Source: Oceanobacillus senegalensis (lineage in GTDB: Bacteria > Bacillota > Bacilli > Bacillales > Amphibacillaceae). Taken from it: DNA of 64,000 nucleotides. Position 1 is the first letter of the stretch; each line of letters opens with the position of its first letter. Made by a program: the position numbers and the translations under genes. The stretch covers positions 2,298,765 to 2,362,764 of the forward strand of contig NZ_LT839648.1 of the NCBI RefSeq assembly GCF_900176885.1, in the 5' to 3' direction. This document shows, one piece after another, positions 10,135-18,655 of the stretch. Under the pieces are notes generated by a model, which had not been told where the DNA came from, did not search any database, and saw only the letters and a program-made list of their open reading frames with translations.

Positions 10135-10335
10135 ATGGTTATTGGAAGGAGGAGAAGTCTACTCCTTGAAAATAAAAATCAATTTTCTAACGAAGATGTA
10201 ATACTGACCTGGTCTTCCTTGTCCTGTGGGAATAGCATGCGCCTAAACACTCCGAAGCGGTGGTCTTCCGCTATGGAGGTTCAAACCATGCCCATAGGTT
10301 CGCGACTGAATGTAGTGGAAACTAATGTCAATTAA
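10135..10335. other. Unexplained GC-richer intergenic segment
   Basis: Between the repeat at 9979-10090 and the odhB terminator lies a stretch with GC-richer composition and a local hairpin (agcgg / ccgct within ctccgaagcgg...ccgctatggag, about 10237-10280). An open frame of 66 codons crosses it and has a GGAGG nearby, but its predicted product (MVIGRRRSLLLENKNQ...) resembles nothing I recognise. It may be a relic of a repeat or a structured RNA. The rest of 9717-10440 shows no gene. Confidence 0.3.
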
Positions 10336-10441
10336 AAAGCAGTCAGCTAAAAAATCGACCGAGTTAGTGTGCTTCATCTTTCTACTGCGTAATAAAAACC
10401 AACAAAGTGTACTAAAGAAACATTCAAAAAGACAAAATAAA

Positions 10442-10476
10442 AACCCCGTATTGACCGTTTGGTCTGATACGAGGTT
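10442..10476. terminator. Terminator of the odhAB operon
   Basis: Long stem (aaccccgtat ... atacgaggtt with one G-U pair, extended by gacc/ggtc) flanked by T-runs on both strands. It lies 16 nt past the odhB stop. Confidence 0.85.
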
Positions 10477-10491
10477 TTTTATATGAACAAT

Positions 10492-11742
10492 TTAACCTTC
10501 TAATAATAATGTTTCAGGATCTTCTAGCATTTCTTTAATACGAACTAGGAAACTTACTGCTTCCTTACCATCAACAATACGATGATCATAAGATACTGCT
10601 AAATACATCATTGGACGAACTTCAATGGAATCGTCTGGCATAACTACTGCACGTTTTTGAATGCTATGCATACCCAGGATACCAACTTGTGGCGCATTTA
10701 GAATTGGTGTGGACATCATGGAACCAAAAATACCACCATTTGTGATAGAGAATGTTCCACCTTGTAGGTCACTTAATCCTAGCTTATTATCACGTGCTTT
10801 TTTACCAAGATTAGCAATTTCTTGTTCGATTCCCGCAAACGTTAAGCGGTCCGCATCACGTACTACCGGTACCACTAATCCATCATCCGTTGATACAGCA
10901 ATACCAATATCATAGAATTTTTTAATAACTAGCTCATTACCTTGAATTTCCGCATTAAGTAGTGGGAATTCTTTCAATGCGCCTACTACTGCCTTTGTAA
11001 AGAATGACATAAATCCAAGTTTCACGCCATGTTTTTCAAGGAATTTATCTTTTCTCTGTTTCCGTAAATTCATAATTGCTGACATATCTACTTCATTGAA
11101 AGTGGTTAACATGGCAGATTCTTGTTGAACGGAAACTAGGTTTTTCGCTATCGTTTGACGTCGACGTGTCATTTTCACACGCTCCACCGGTTTGTCAAAT
11201 TCCTTTTTAGCTGGTGCTGGATTTTCTTTCTTAGCAGGCTTTTCTTGCTTTGGCGCAGATGCTGCCTGTGCTGCTGCCTCTACATCATCTGGACGAACAC
11301 GACCTAATGGATCACGTGGACTTACTGCACTCAAATCGATATTTAACTCACGAGCACGTTTTCTTGCTGCAGGTGTTGCAATAACGTCTACATTAGTATT
11401 GTTTGATTCTTCCGTTTCAGTAGATTCTGGTTTCGATTCTTCTGCCCCAGCTTTAGCCTCATCTTTCTTAGGCGCTTCTTCTGCAGGTGCAACAGATCCG
11501 GCAGTACCATTTTCATCTATTTTACCGATGACGTCACCAACTGCCACGTCATCACCTTCATCTTGAAGAATTTCAGTAATAACGCCTGAAAAGTCGGAGT
11601 TCACCTCAACATTTACTTTATCTGTCTCTAATTCTACAATTGCATCTCCTTTTTCAACTTTATCACCTTTTTTTACTAGCCATTCTGCAATAGTACCTTC
11701 TGTGATGGATTCTGCGAGTTCTGGAATTTTAATTTCTTGCAC
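10492..11742 (-). CDS. odhB: 2-oxoglutarate dehydrogenase E2, dihydrolipoyl succinyltransferase
   Basis: This is the E2 core of the 2-oxoglutarate dehydrogenase complex, which transfers succinyl groups to CoA in the TCA cycle. Domains in order are a lipoyl domain (residues 1-80, lipoylated Lys42 in ETDKVNVE), an acidic Ala/Pro/Glu linker, a peripheral-subunit-binding domain (about 118-155, VIATPAARKRARE...), a second Ala/Lys linker, and the catalytic acyltransferase domain ending with SYDHRIVDGKEAVSF, which carries the His and Asp of the active site. The GTG at 11742 is preferred over the upstream ATG at 11871 because AAGGAGG lies 8 nt before it and the product (416 aa) then begins right at the lipoyl domain. 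It overlaps odhA by 14 nt. Confidence 0.95.
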   Translation of the reverse strand: MQEIKIPELAESITEGTIAEWLVKKGDKVEKGDAIVELETDKVNVEVNSDFSGVITEILQDEGDDVAVGDVIGKIDENGTAGSVAPAEEAPKKDEAKAGAEESKPESTETEESNNTNVDVIATPAARKRARELNIDLSAVSPRDPLGRVRPDDVEAAAQAASAPKQEKPAKKENPAPAKKEFDKPVERVKMTRRRQTIAKNLVSVQQESAMLTTFNEVDMSAIMNLRKQRKDKFLEKHGVKLGFMSFFTKAVVGALKEFPLLNAEIQGNELVIKKFYDIGIAVSTDDGLVVPVVRDADRLTFAGIEQEIANLGKKARDNKLGLSDLQGGTFSITNGGIFGSMMSTPILNAPQVGILGMHSIQKRAVVMPDDSIEVRPMMYLAVSYDHRIVDGKEAVSFLVRIKEMLEDPETLLLEG

Positions 11743-14596
11743 TGGAATTTCCTCCTTCAGGGTTAATAGCTTGTTGTAAAATTTCATTTTGTTCATATTT
11801 ATGAATACTAGGTAAACCAACTGCTGGTGCCGAGCGATCTGGACGGCCAATGTAACGTAATTTTTGTCCATCCTTCATAAGTTCTCTTAAGTAATCATCT
11901 ACAAAATCCCATGCACCCATATTTTTTGGTTCTTCCTGAATCCAAACAATTTCCTCAAGTTCTGGAAGTTCTTTTAATATATTTTCTAATTCCTTTTTAG
12001 GGAATGGATAAATTTGTTCAAGTCGTAATACACGTAACCAATCAAAGTTTTCTTCAGAATTATCCATTGCTTCTTCTAAATCAACCATAATCTTTCCACT
12101 TCCGATTAGGAGACGTTTTGCTGTTTTATTAACTTTTAAATTTGGTTGATTTCTTAAAGTCTGGAAGCTAACATCTGTAAATTCTTCAGCAGTAGATGCC
12201 ATTCTTGGATTACGAATCATGCTACTCTTCGGTGTCATTACAATAAGTGGTCTAGCTATATTATCTTCACCTAATTTCGCCTGTCTGCGCATTAAATGGA
12301 AGAATTGTGCAGATGATGACGGGTAAGCAATAATCCAGTTGTTTTCTGCCGCCATTTGTAAAAATCTTTCTAGGCGTGCACTAGAATGTTCTGGCCCCTG
12401 TCCTTCATAGCCATGTGGTAACAACATAGCTAGATTTGATTTGTCACCCCACTTGGCACGAGCAGAGGAGATAAATTGGTCAAACATTACCTGTGCAACA
12501 TTGGCAAAATCTCCAAATTGAGCTTCCCAAATAACAAGTGTTTCCGGTGATTGAATGCTATATCCGTACTCAAATCCTAGCACTCCGACTTCTGAAAGTG
12601 GACTATTACGAATTTCAAAGGATGCATTTGCATCTTCAATACCATGTAATGGACAATATTTCTCACCAGTTTGCACATCGTTTAGCACCATGTGACGATG
12701 AGCGAATGTACCACGTTCTGTATCCTGACCAGTTATACGAATCGGAATACCTTCTTTTAGGATGGATGCATATGCTAAAGCTTCTCCTGTTCCCCAGTCA
12801 GCCTTATTGCCTTGTTCTAACGCATTCTCACGACGTTTTAGAACTCGTTCTGTTTTTTTAAATCCTTTAAATCCATCAGGTCGTTTTAATAAGTTTTTAT
12901 TCAATGCTTTTAATGTATCTAAATCTACTGCAGTATCAAACTTATTTAATCCATTTTTTAAAATTTCCGGCATATATGGAGGTTCTAAATCTATATCTTC
13001 ATTTTCAATCATTCCATTATAAATATCACGAAAACCCTTCTCCACTTTTTCTGTGATTTTTTTGAACTCACTTGATTCAATGTAACCATTTTTCTCAAGT
13101 GATTGAGCATAAACATTAGTCACAGAAGGATGTTGGTCAATATCTTGGTATAATCTCGGCTGTGTGGTCCTTGGTTCATCCATTTCATTATGACCATAGC
13201 GACGATATCCAACTAAGTCTATTAAGAAATCTTTATTGAATTTTTTACGATATTCATAAGCTATCTTCACAGCAGATACACAAGAAATAGGATCGTCTGC
13301 ATTAACACGAATAATCGGAATTTCGAAACCTTTCGCCAAATCACTTGCATATCGTGTTGAACGACCATCTTCTCTGTCAGTTGTATAACCTAATAGGTTA
13401 TTAGCTATAATATGAACAGTACCACCCGTATTATAGCCAGGCAATCCACTAAGGTTTAGCGTTTCAGCAACTACACCTTCTCCGATAAAGGCAGCATCCC
13501 CATGAATCAGAACACTGAATGCTTTATTCACATCACGTTTTGGTAACCCTTTTTCGTCACGACTATCTTGTGCGGCTCTTGTAAAACCTTCAACAATTGG
13601 GTTAACAAATTCTAAGTGAGAAGGATTATGTGCAAGTCTAACTCTAGTTATATCGCTTCCGTCTTTTACTTCTTTTTGTGCTCCGAAATGATATTTCACA
13701 TCTCCAGTCCAACCATAATTAATCCCTCGTGAACCCTCAGATGGAATTAATTCTTTATTCGGTGAATAGTGAAACTCAGAAAAAATCTTATCGTATGGCT
13801 TTCCTAATACTTGCGCAAGAACAGCTAGACGACCTCTATGTGCCATTCCCATCATTATGTCTTCTACTTTATCTTCCTTACCATACTTAACAAGTTCTTC
13901 GAGCATCGGTACCATTACTTCTAACCCTTGAATAGAGAAACGCTTCTGACCAACAAATGTTTTGTGTAAGAACGTTTCAAAGCCTTCCACTTTCGCTAGG
14001 CTTTCTAGTAATTCTTTTCTTTCATCTTTAGATAATTCTAATCTAGCATTACCAGATTCAATTAATTCAAATAACCATTTTCTTTCATCATCATTATTAA
14101 CATGATCATATTCATACGTCATTGTACCTGTATAATATTTTTTAAGTGTTTTAAATACATCTAATCCATTTTTCACATCAGCTGGAGCCTTATCCCAAAT
14201 CCAAGAAGCAGGTAAATTCCTCAAGTCTTCTTCTGTTAATCCATAAGTTTCTGGATCAATTTCACTTGCTTTTGGGTTTCTATGTTGTCCTACTGGGTAT
14301 ATATTAGCTTCTAAATGACCGTAACGACGAATAGCCTCAACAAGTTTGAATGCTGAGGTAAGCTTTTGGACATCTAGATTTGGCGACACTACTGATGCCG
14401 CTGTTTTCTCATTATTTTCATTATCCTGAAATAGCCATTCAGGCGCACCATATTTATCGAAGATTCCTCTAATGGAAGGTTCGACAGTTTCTGGATCTTG
14501 TTTGTATAATTCGTATTGCTGTTCGACGTACCCCATATTAGGGCCATAAAACTGCTCCCAAAATCTCCTAGTGGACTCTTCCAATCCTACTACCAC
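11729..14596 (-). CDS. odhA: 2-oxoglutarate dehydrogenase E1 component
   Basis: This thiamine-diphosphate-dependent E1 subunit decarboxylates 2-oxoglutarate and passes the succinyl group to OdhB. Visible landmarks are the N-terminal FWEQFYGPNMGYVEQQYELY, HRGRLAVLAQVLGKP, the ThDP region GDAAFIGEGVVAETLNLSGL, NKDFLIDLVGYRRYGHNE, and the transketolase-like half with GQDTERGTFAHRH and the C-terminal YIGRPDRSAPAVG. The GTG at 14596 (955 aa) is preferred: GGGGGTAATC lies 8 nt upstream and homologues begin near this point. In-frame ATGs at 14611 and 14668 lie upstream without a good ribosome site. It is the first gene of the odhAB operon; an E3 gene is not in the window. Confidence 0.93.
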   Translation of the reverse strand: MVVGLEESTRRFWEQFYGPNMGYVEQQYELYKQDPETVEPSIRGIFDKYGAPEWLFQDNENNEKTAASVVSPNLDVQKLTSAFKLVEAIRRYGHLEANIYPVGQHRNPKASEIDPETYGLTEEDLRNLPASWIWDKAPADVKNGLDVFKTLKKYYTGTMTYEYDHVNNDDERKWLFELIESGNARLELSKDERKELLESLAKVEGFETFLHKTFVGQKRFSIQGLEVMVPMLEELVKYGKEDKVEDIMMGMAHRGRLAVLAQVLGKPYDKIFSEFHYSPNKELIPSEGSRGINYGWTGDVKYHFGAQKEVKDGSDITRVRLAHNPSHLEFVNPIVEGFTRAAQDSRDEKGLPKRDVNKAFSVLIHGDAAFIGEGVVAETLNLSGLPGYNTGGTVHIIANNLLGYTTDREDGRSTRYASDLAKGFEIPIIRVNADDPISCVSAVKIAYEYRKKFNKDFLIDLVGYRRYGHNEMDEPRTTQPRLYQDIDQHPSVTNVYAQSLEKNGYIESSEFKKITEKVEKGFRDIYNGMIENEDIDLEPPYMPEILKNGLNKFDTAVDLDTLKALNKNLLKRPDGFKGFKKTERVLKRRENALEQGNKADWGTGEALAYASILKEGIPIRITGQDTERGTFAHRHMVLNDVQTGEKYCPLHGIEDANASFEIRNSPLSEVGVLGFEYGYSIQSPETLVIWEAQFGDFANVAQVMFDQFISSARAKWGDKSNLAMLLPHGYEGQGPEHSSARLERFLQMAAENNWIIAYPSSSAQFFHLMRRQAKLGEDNIARPLIVMTPKSSMIRNPRMASTAEEFTDVSFQTLRNQPNLKVNKTAKRLLIGSGKIMVDLEEAMDNSEENFDWLRVLRLEQIYPFPKKELENILKELPELEEIVWIQEEPKNMGAWDFVDDYLRELMKDGQKLRYIGRPDRSAPAVGLPSIHKYEQNEILQQAINPEGGNSSARN

Positions 14597-14780
14597 GATG
14601 ATTACCCCCATAAAATACTTTACCCGTTTCATGTAAACGGTTAATGTTTTATATATTGCCCTTACCAAATAATATACCTCATTTTTAATGCATAAACAAT
14701 ATATATACCTGATATTTGTAAAGAAAATGAATTATCGTAATTACACCCTATATTCACGAAAACTTTAATATTTTTTCGAT

Positions 14781-14809
14781 ATTATATCAGAATTACCATT
14801 ATTAGTTAA
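14781..14809 (-). promoter_or_regulatory. Candidate sigma-A promoter of odhAB
   Basis: On the minus strand TTAACT and TATAAT are separated by 17 bp. A start near 14774 would give a leader of about 180 nt before the odhA GTG. Inferred by motif only. Confidence 0.55.
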
Positions 14810-14881
14810 CATAGAAACCATTTTGATTTATACTATAATGTAATAGGGGTGTCAATTGTATAATCAAAAGGAGGTATACAT

Positions 14882-14983
14882 ATGGGGTTAGCATTAATTT
14901 TAGGTGTAACTTTAGCTTTTCTTGTAGCAATCTTTTGCTCCGGATACGAATCAAAACCAGGAGTACCAAAGGATAACCAGTAA
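14882..14983 (+). CDS. Small single-pass membrane protein, 33 aa
   Basis: A 33-residue peptide starts MGLALILGVTLAFLVAIFCSG and ends in a short polar tail (YESKPGVPKDNQ). The ATG is preceded by AAGGAGGT at an ideal distance (ATACAT spacer), which is the main reason to accept so short a gene. Residues 2-20 form one membrane helix with a Cys at its end. The function is not recognised. It is divergent from odhA and followed directly by a structured repeat, and no other gene shares its transcript. Confidence 0.65.
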   Translation: MGLALILGVTLAFLVAIFCSGYESKPGVPKDNQ

Positions 14984-14985
14984 AT

Positions 14986-15150
14986 AGGAAAGCGAAAGCG
15001 GCCGGTTAACGACGTACGAACTGGACTGAGCCGAAGGAGATAAAGCGAGTTGATGTTGACTTATCGTACGGAGGTGAAGGAAGTTACGCTAGTCGTTGGT
15101 CGCTTGAGCTAGATAAAAAAGCGAAAGCGAACGGTTAACGACCTACGTTA
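14986..15150. repeat. Structured intergenic repeat (gcgaaagcg / gttaacgac type) with partial second copy
   Basis: The block opens with aaagcgaaagcggccggtta (14990-15009) and restarts about 127 bp later with gcgaaagcgaacggttaacg (15121-15140), so 5' parts of two copies are present. Inside, gtacga/tcgtac and taacgac/gtcgtt segments can pair into a long imperfect stem. Sequences of this kind occur many times between genes in Bacillaceae genomes. It does not code for protein. Confidence 0.7.
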
Positions 15151-15171
15151 AACCAAAATAAACTAACTAAA

Positions 15172-15199
15172 AAACCGTCATGCTCTAACATGACGGTTT
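15172..15199. terminator. Bidirectional terminator next to trmL
   Basis: Perfect 11-bp stem (aaaccgtcatg / catgacggttt) with a 6-nt loop and T-runs on both strands. Confidence 0.88.
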
Positions 15200-15200
15200 T

Positions 15201-15674
15201 TTATGTTAATTGTGGAAAGTTTTGCTGTCTTAGTGCCTCGTAAATAATTATCGCTGCTGTGTTTGATAAATTTAAAGAACGAACCTTATCGTTCATGTGG
15301 ATACGCAAACAGTGATCTTCTTTGCCAACAAGCAAATCCTTTGGAATTCCATTTGTCTCTCTTCCAAATACAAAAAATATATCCTTATCTGTATTACTGA
15401 AATCATAATCTGTATAATGCTTTGTTCCAAAGTTCTCTATATAATAAAACTCGCCAGATGGATATCTTTCATATAGCTCTTCCATTGAGTTATACTCACG
15501 AACATCTACGTTTTTCCAATAATCCAATCCTGCACGACGAAGCATCTTATCATCAGTGGAAAAGCCTAGCGGATGAATCAAATGGAGGGTTGTATCTGTA
15601 GCTAAGCATGTTCTCCCAATATTTCCTGTATTTGCTGGAATCTCTGGTTGAAATAATACGACATGTAAACTCAC
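15201..15674 (-). CDS. trmL: tRNA (cytidine/uridine-34 2'-O)-methyltransferase TrmL
   Basis: This SPOUT-class methyltransferase acts on the ribose of the wobble base of tRNA-Leu species. The 157-residue, single-domain protein shows the SPOUT motifs FQPEIPANTGNIGRTC near the N-terminus, FVFGRETNGIP in the knot, and RSLNLSNTAAIIIYEALRQ at the C-terminus that binds AdoMet. The length matches TrmL/CspR (about 155-160). The start is GTG, with AGGAG 9 nt upstream. It is monocistronic with a clear terminator. Confidence 0.93.
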   Translation of the reverse strand: MSLHVVLFQPEIPANTGNIGRTCLATDTTLHLIHPLGFSTDDKMLRRAGLDYWKNVDVREYNSMEELYERYPSGEFYYIENFGTKHYTDYDFSNTDKDIFFVFGRETNGIPKDLLVGKEDHCLRIHMNDKVRSLNLSNTAAIIIYEALRQQNFPQLT

Positions 15675-15761
15675 TTTTTCATTCTCCTAACCATACTGGA
15701 CGTGTTCAAGTTTATGTTTCACCTGAACACCTACATTTAATACAGTATTATTATATCACTT

Positions 15762-16607
15762 TTATTCACCGATTCGAAAAAATTTATATTGAATATCCGG
15801 TGTATATGCCGTTGAATCTTCATATGACCAATACCGATGCCTACTATTATCGGTATGGGCATTAACTAGGGGCATTCCATAACCATCCTTACTAACAACA
15901 ATTGTATTATGATCCCATCTGCCATCACCTTGGAAATCATAACAAATTATATCCCCCGGTAATAAATCTTCGGGACTATCTACTTCTTTTCCCTTTAAAC
16001 CTTCTGTCGATCCACTTAAATACCATCTTAGTGAATGGGCAACAGCCCAGCTAAAACTCCAGCTATCTCCGGAATACCACCAGCCACGTTCTCTTACCGG
16101 TGCACCTCGCATTGGCGCCCCACCAGCGTATAAGCATTGTGAGACATAATTCGTGCAATCCACGTCGAAGGTTCGAAATTCTGGATTATAACTATTCCAC
16201 CATCGTTCTGCATACTGAACTGCTGCCCGACGATCATATGCGAAACGCTCTGAGTTACCATTACGAAGGTCATCCATATCTAGTATCCGCATTTCATCCC
16301 TTGAAAAATCCTTTTTTATTTCCTCATGCTCTACCACTTCTCCATCAACCATTCGAAATTGGTAAGGGACTACGGATTCCTCTAAATGAAAATGCTCCCC
16401 TTGTTTCACTAAGAAAGAGGTATGGAAGAAATACTTATAGTGTGTCTCTTGATCATACCGTACCTTTTGAAAAACTTCTCCTTTTCCTTGTGTACGTACA
16501 ATCTCTCCATCTCTATTTTCCCACAGTTGTTTCTTTCGCGACCACCAATCATCTTCATTTCTTTCATTCTGAAAAAAATCAATCCACCATTGTTTTATTT
16601 TTTCCAT
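15762..16607 (-). CDS. Putative amidase-domain protein (amidase_6, papain-like fold)
   Basis: The 281-residue protein has an N-terminal region of about 120 residues and a C-terminal NlpC/P60-like papain-fold domain of the amidase_6 type. DCTNYVSQCLYAGGAPM carries the probable catalytic Cys at the start of a helix, and LLPGDIICYDFQGDGRWDHNTIVV carries the conserved His. Such domains usually cut amide bonds in peptidoglycan or related peptides. No signal peptide is visible. The N-terminus is MEKIKQWWIDFF at an ATG with GGAGGG 8 nt upstream; an in-frame ATG at 16661 has no such site. The substrate is unknown. Confidence 0.8.
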   Translation of the reverse strand: MEKIKQWWIDFFQNERNEDDWWSRKKQLWENRDGEIVRTQGKGEVFQKVRYDQETHYKYFFHTSFLVKQGEHFHLEESVVPYQFRMVDGEVVEHEEIKKDFSRDEMRILDMDDLRNGNSERFAYDRRAAVQYAERWWNSYNPEFRTFDVDCTNYVSQCLYAGGAPMRGAPVRERGWWYSGDSWSFSWAVAHSLRWYLSGSTEGLKGKEVDSPEDLLPGDIICYDFQGDGRWDHNTIVVSKDGYGMPLVNAHTDNSRHRYWSYEDSTAYTPDIQYKFFRIGE

Positions 16608-16660
16608 AAAAAAATCCCTCCATGCAACATATATATGGAGAGAAGGCTTGGTTAACATCA

Positions 16661-16876
16661 TTAAAGTAATAATAAAAAGGCTGCCGCTACTAAAGTAGGA
16701 AGTGCAAAAATACCTATCATCGTCATCACACTTCCCCGCCTATGATGGTCTTCTTTTGTTTCTGTATAAAAATTAACTCTATGCTCAGGTCCACTAAGTA
16801 ATACACCACGAAACAGTACACGAATTATAACGGCAACTAGACCAATACCTAATAGAAAAATTACCATATAACGCAT
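16661..16876 (-). CDS. Small two-helix membrane protein, 71 aa
   Basis: A 71-residue protein with one hydrophobic segment at the N-terminus (residues 4-27) and one at the C-terminus (49-71), separated by a charged loop (YTETKEDHHRRGS). The function is not recognised. The ribosome site is weak, but the start lies 2 nt after the stop of a 26-codon frame that itself overlaps ogt. Translation may therefore be coupled in an ogt - small peptide - 71-aa chain. Confidence 0.55.
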   Translation of the reverse strand: MRYMVIFLLGIGLVAVIIRVLFRGVLLSGPEHRVNFYTETKEDHHRRGSVMTMIGIFALPTLVAAAFLLLL

Positions 16877-16878
16877 AG

Positions 16879-16959
16879 TTACTTAAAAATGAGCCCAGAT
16901 ATTAATAATATAATAGATAAAGCATAGCTAATAAGAATTGCCTTTTCATTCCTTAACAT
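16879..16959 (-). CDS. Possible 26-aa membrane peptide between ogt and the 71-aa gene
   Basis: A 26-codon frame reads MLRNEKAILISYALSIILL... and ends in LIFK. It is a basic N-terminus followed by one membrane helix. Its ATG lies within the last codons of ogt (14-nt overlap) and its stop is 2 nt before the next start. No separate ribosome site is evident, so the support is the tight packing and the helix-like composition. Confidence 0.35.
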   Translation of the reverse strand: MLRNEKAILISYALSIILLISGLIFK

Positions 16960-17476
16960 CGTTTCGATTATCATTATTTTCATGATTTAATAGAAATTCT
17001 TTCTTATCCAGTCCACCATTGTAACCTACCATCTGTCCATTAGCACCAATTACCCGATGACATGGTACAACGATAGATAATGGATTTTTATTAACTGCTC
17101 CTCCTACCGCTCGTACTGCCTTTGGATTGCCTATTTTATTAGCAATATCCTTATAGGACTTGGTCGTGCCATATGGTATGAAATTATATAAAGCCTGCCA
17201 CACTGCCTTTTGAAAGGGAGTGCCATAGAATTCAAGCTCTATTGAAAAAGTTTGTATCTCGTGGTGAAAATAGCGATTTAATTCCGTCGTTGCCTGTAAA
17301 ACAGATTCTGGACTTTTCATAAATGTTGGCTTATCAAAATATCGATATGCCCACTTATATACGGATTCCTCTATATCTTCCATTGCTCCAAAGTCAATCC
17401 GAATCGTTTTTTCTCCATTACCAATAATAGTAAGCATACCTAAAGAAGATTTTATTTCATCATAATAAAGTTCCAT
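16946..17476 (-). CDS. ogt: Methylated-DNA-protein-cysteine methyltransferase
   Basis: This suicide DNA repair protein takes the methyl group from O6-methylguanine onto its own Cys. The 176-residue product has the N-terminal ribonuclease-like domain and the C-terminal domain with GTTKSYKDIANKIGNPKAVRAVG (helix-turn-helix) and the active-site VVPCHRVIG followed by GYNGGLDKKEFLL. The ATG at 17476 is chosen because AGGTGAT lies 7 nt upstream; the in-frame ATG at 17491 overlaps the queG stop but lacks a ribosome site. It follows queG in the same transcript. Confidence 0.92.
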   Translation of the reverse strand: MELYYDEIKSSLGMLTIIGNGEKTIRIDFGAMEDIEESVYKWAYRYFDKPTFMKSPESVLQATTELNRYFHHEIQTFSIELEFYGTPFQKAVWQALYNFIPYGTTKSYKDIANKIGNPKAVRAVGGAVNKNPLSIVVPCHRVIGANGQMVGYNGGLDKKEFLLNHENNDNRNDVKE

Positions 17477-17490
17477 ATTATCACCTAACA

Positions 17491-18639
17491 TTAATGCGGA
17501 TTTGTGGACTTTTCAAATTCTAGCCCTTTCTCCATTTCAAACAAAACCTGTTCATCCTTTTCGTTTTCCATCGCTTCTCGAATGGCAACAAACGCCTCTT
17601 CTGTACCTATTTTCCCTAATGACCATGCCGCTGTACCACGAATAACAGGACGGGGGTCATTTTTCATGACTTCTATTATTTCCTCTATAGCTGTTTTATC
17701 TTTATAATGTGCAAGAGCAATCAAAGCATTACGTTGTAGCGGCTTTTTCCCTCGCCATGAACCAGAAATTGTACCAAACTTCTCTTTAAATTCACGATTG
17801 GAGATTCGAAGCATTGGAATAAGCTTCGGTTTCGATACTTCAGGGTCTGGTTCAAATTCTGGATGCGTGTGAAAATCCATTCCTTTATTCTTCGGACAAA
17901 CCTGCTGACATGTATCACAGCCATATACTCGGTTCCCAAGTTTAAACCGATATTCATCCTCTAAAAATCCCTTCGTTTGAGTTAGAAAAGCAATGCAACG
18001 CTGAGCATTTAATTGACCACCATCACCAACTAATGCTCCAGTTGGACAAGCATCTAAACATTTTCTACAATCACCACAGCTATCCTCTACAGGGGCATCC
18101 GGTATAAATGGAATATTAGTCATCATTTCACCAAGGTACACAAAAGACCCAAATTCAGGTGTAATAATGGATGTATTTTTACCACTAAAACCTATCCCAG
18201 CTCGCTCTGCAACTGCTCGGTCAGATAATTCTCCTGTATCAACCATGATTTTATTAATAGCATCTGGTACTCTTTCTTTAATAAATTCAGATAGCTTTGC
18301 TAACCGGTCACGCAATACATCGTGATAATCCAATCCCCATGATGCTCTAGCAAATAATCCGCGACGTTCTTCTTTCGTACTCCTTGGAGCATTTTTCATT
18401 CGGGAAGGATATGCGAGAGCAATCGATATGATGGATTGTGCTTCTGGAAGCAAACGTTTTGGCTCCGTACGTTCTTCATTTGTCCCTTTTTCAAATCCGG
18501 ACTGATAATTTAATTCTTGTTGACGGCGTAAGCGTTCCTTAAGCTCGCTAAAAACATCTGCAGTTGCAAAACCAATCTTATCAATGCCAATTTCCTTCGC
18601 GTAGTCCCTAATTTCTTGTTGTAATTCTTCCGTACGCAC
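17491..18639 (-). CDS. queG: Epoxyqueuosine reductase QueG
   Basis: This enzyme reduces epoxyqueuosine in tRNA to queuosine using cobalamin and two [4Fe-4S] clusters. The 382-residue product shows the N-terminal domain (GIDKIGFATADVF), VDTGELSDRAVAERAGIGF in the cobalamin region, the ferredoxin motifs CGDCRKCLDACP and CDTCQQVCP, and a C-terminal HEAT-like repeat extension (about residues 305-380) as in Gram-positive QueG. The GTG at 18639 is preferred: GGAGGGG lies upstream and homologues begin here, although the frame stays open to 18798. It sits between the ATPase gene and ogt, likely as one operon. Confidence 0.93.
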   Translation of the reverse strand: MRTEELQQEIRDYAKEIGIDKIGFATADVFSELKERLRRQQELNYQSGFEKGTNEERTEPKRLLPEAQSIISIALAYPSRMKNAPRSTKEERRGLFARASWGLDYHDVLRDRLAKLSEFIKERVPDAINKIMVDTGELSDRAVAERAGIGFSGKNTSIITPEFGSFVYLGEMMTNIPFIPDAPVEDSCGDCRKCLDACPTGALVGDGGQLNAQRCIAFLTQTKGFLEDEYRFKLGNRVYGCDTCQQVCPKNKGMDFHTHPEFEPDPEVSKPKLIPMLRISNREFKEKFGTISGSWRGKKPLQRNALIALAHYKDKTAIEEIIEVMKNDPRPVIRGTAAWSLGKIGTEEAFVAIREAMENEKDEQVLFEMEKGLEFEKSTNPH

Positions 18640-18655
18640 TCCTATCCCCTCCTTC

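Noticed and set aside
11192-11566. 124-codon plus-strand frame across odhB
   Set aside because: It is the complement of the Ala/Lys/Glu-rich linker and PSBD region of odhB; the low-complexity Ser/Ala product is an antisense shadow.
16100-16609. 169-codon plus-strand frame across the amidase-fold gene
   Set aside because: Antisense to a conserved domain with clear catalytic motifs; no ribosome site.
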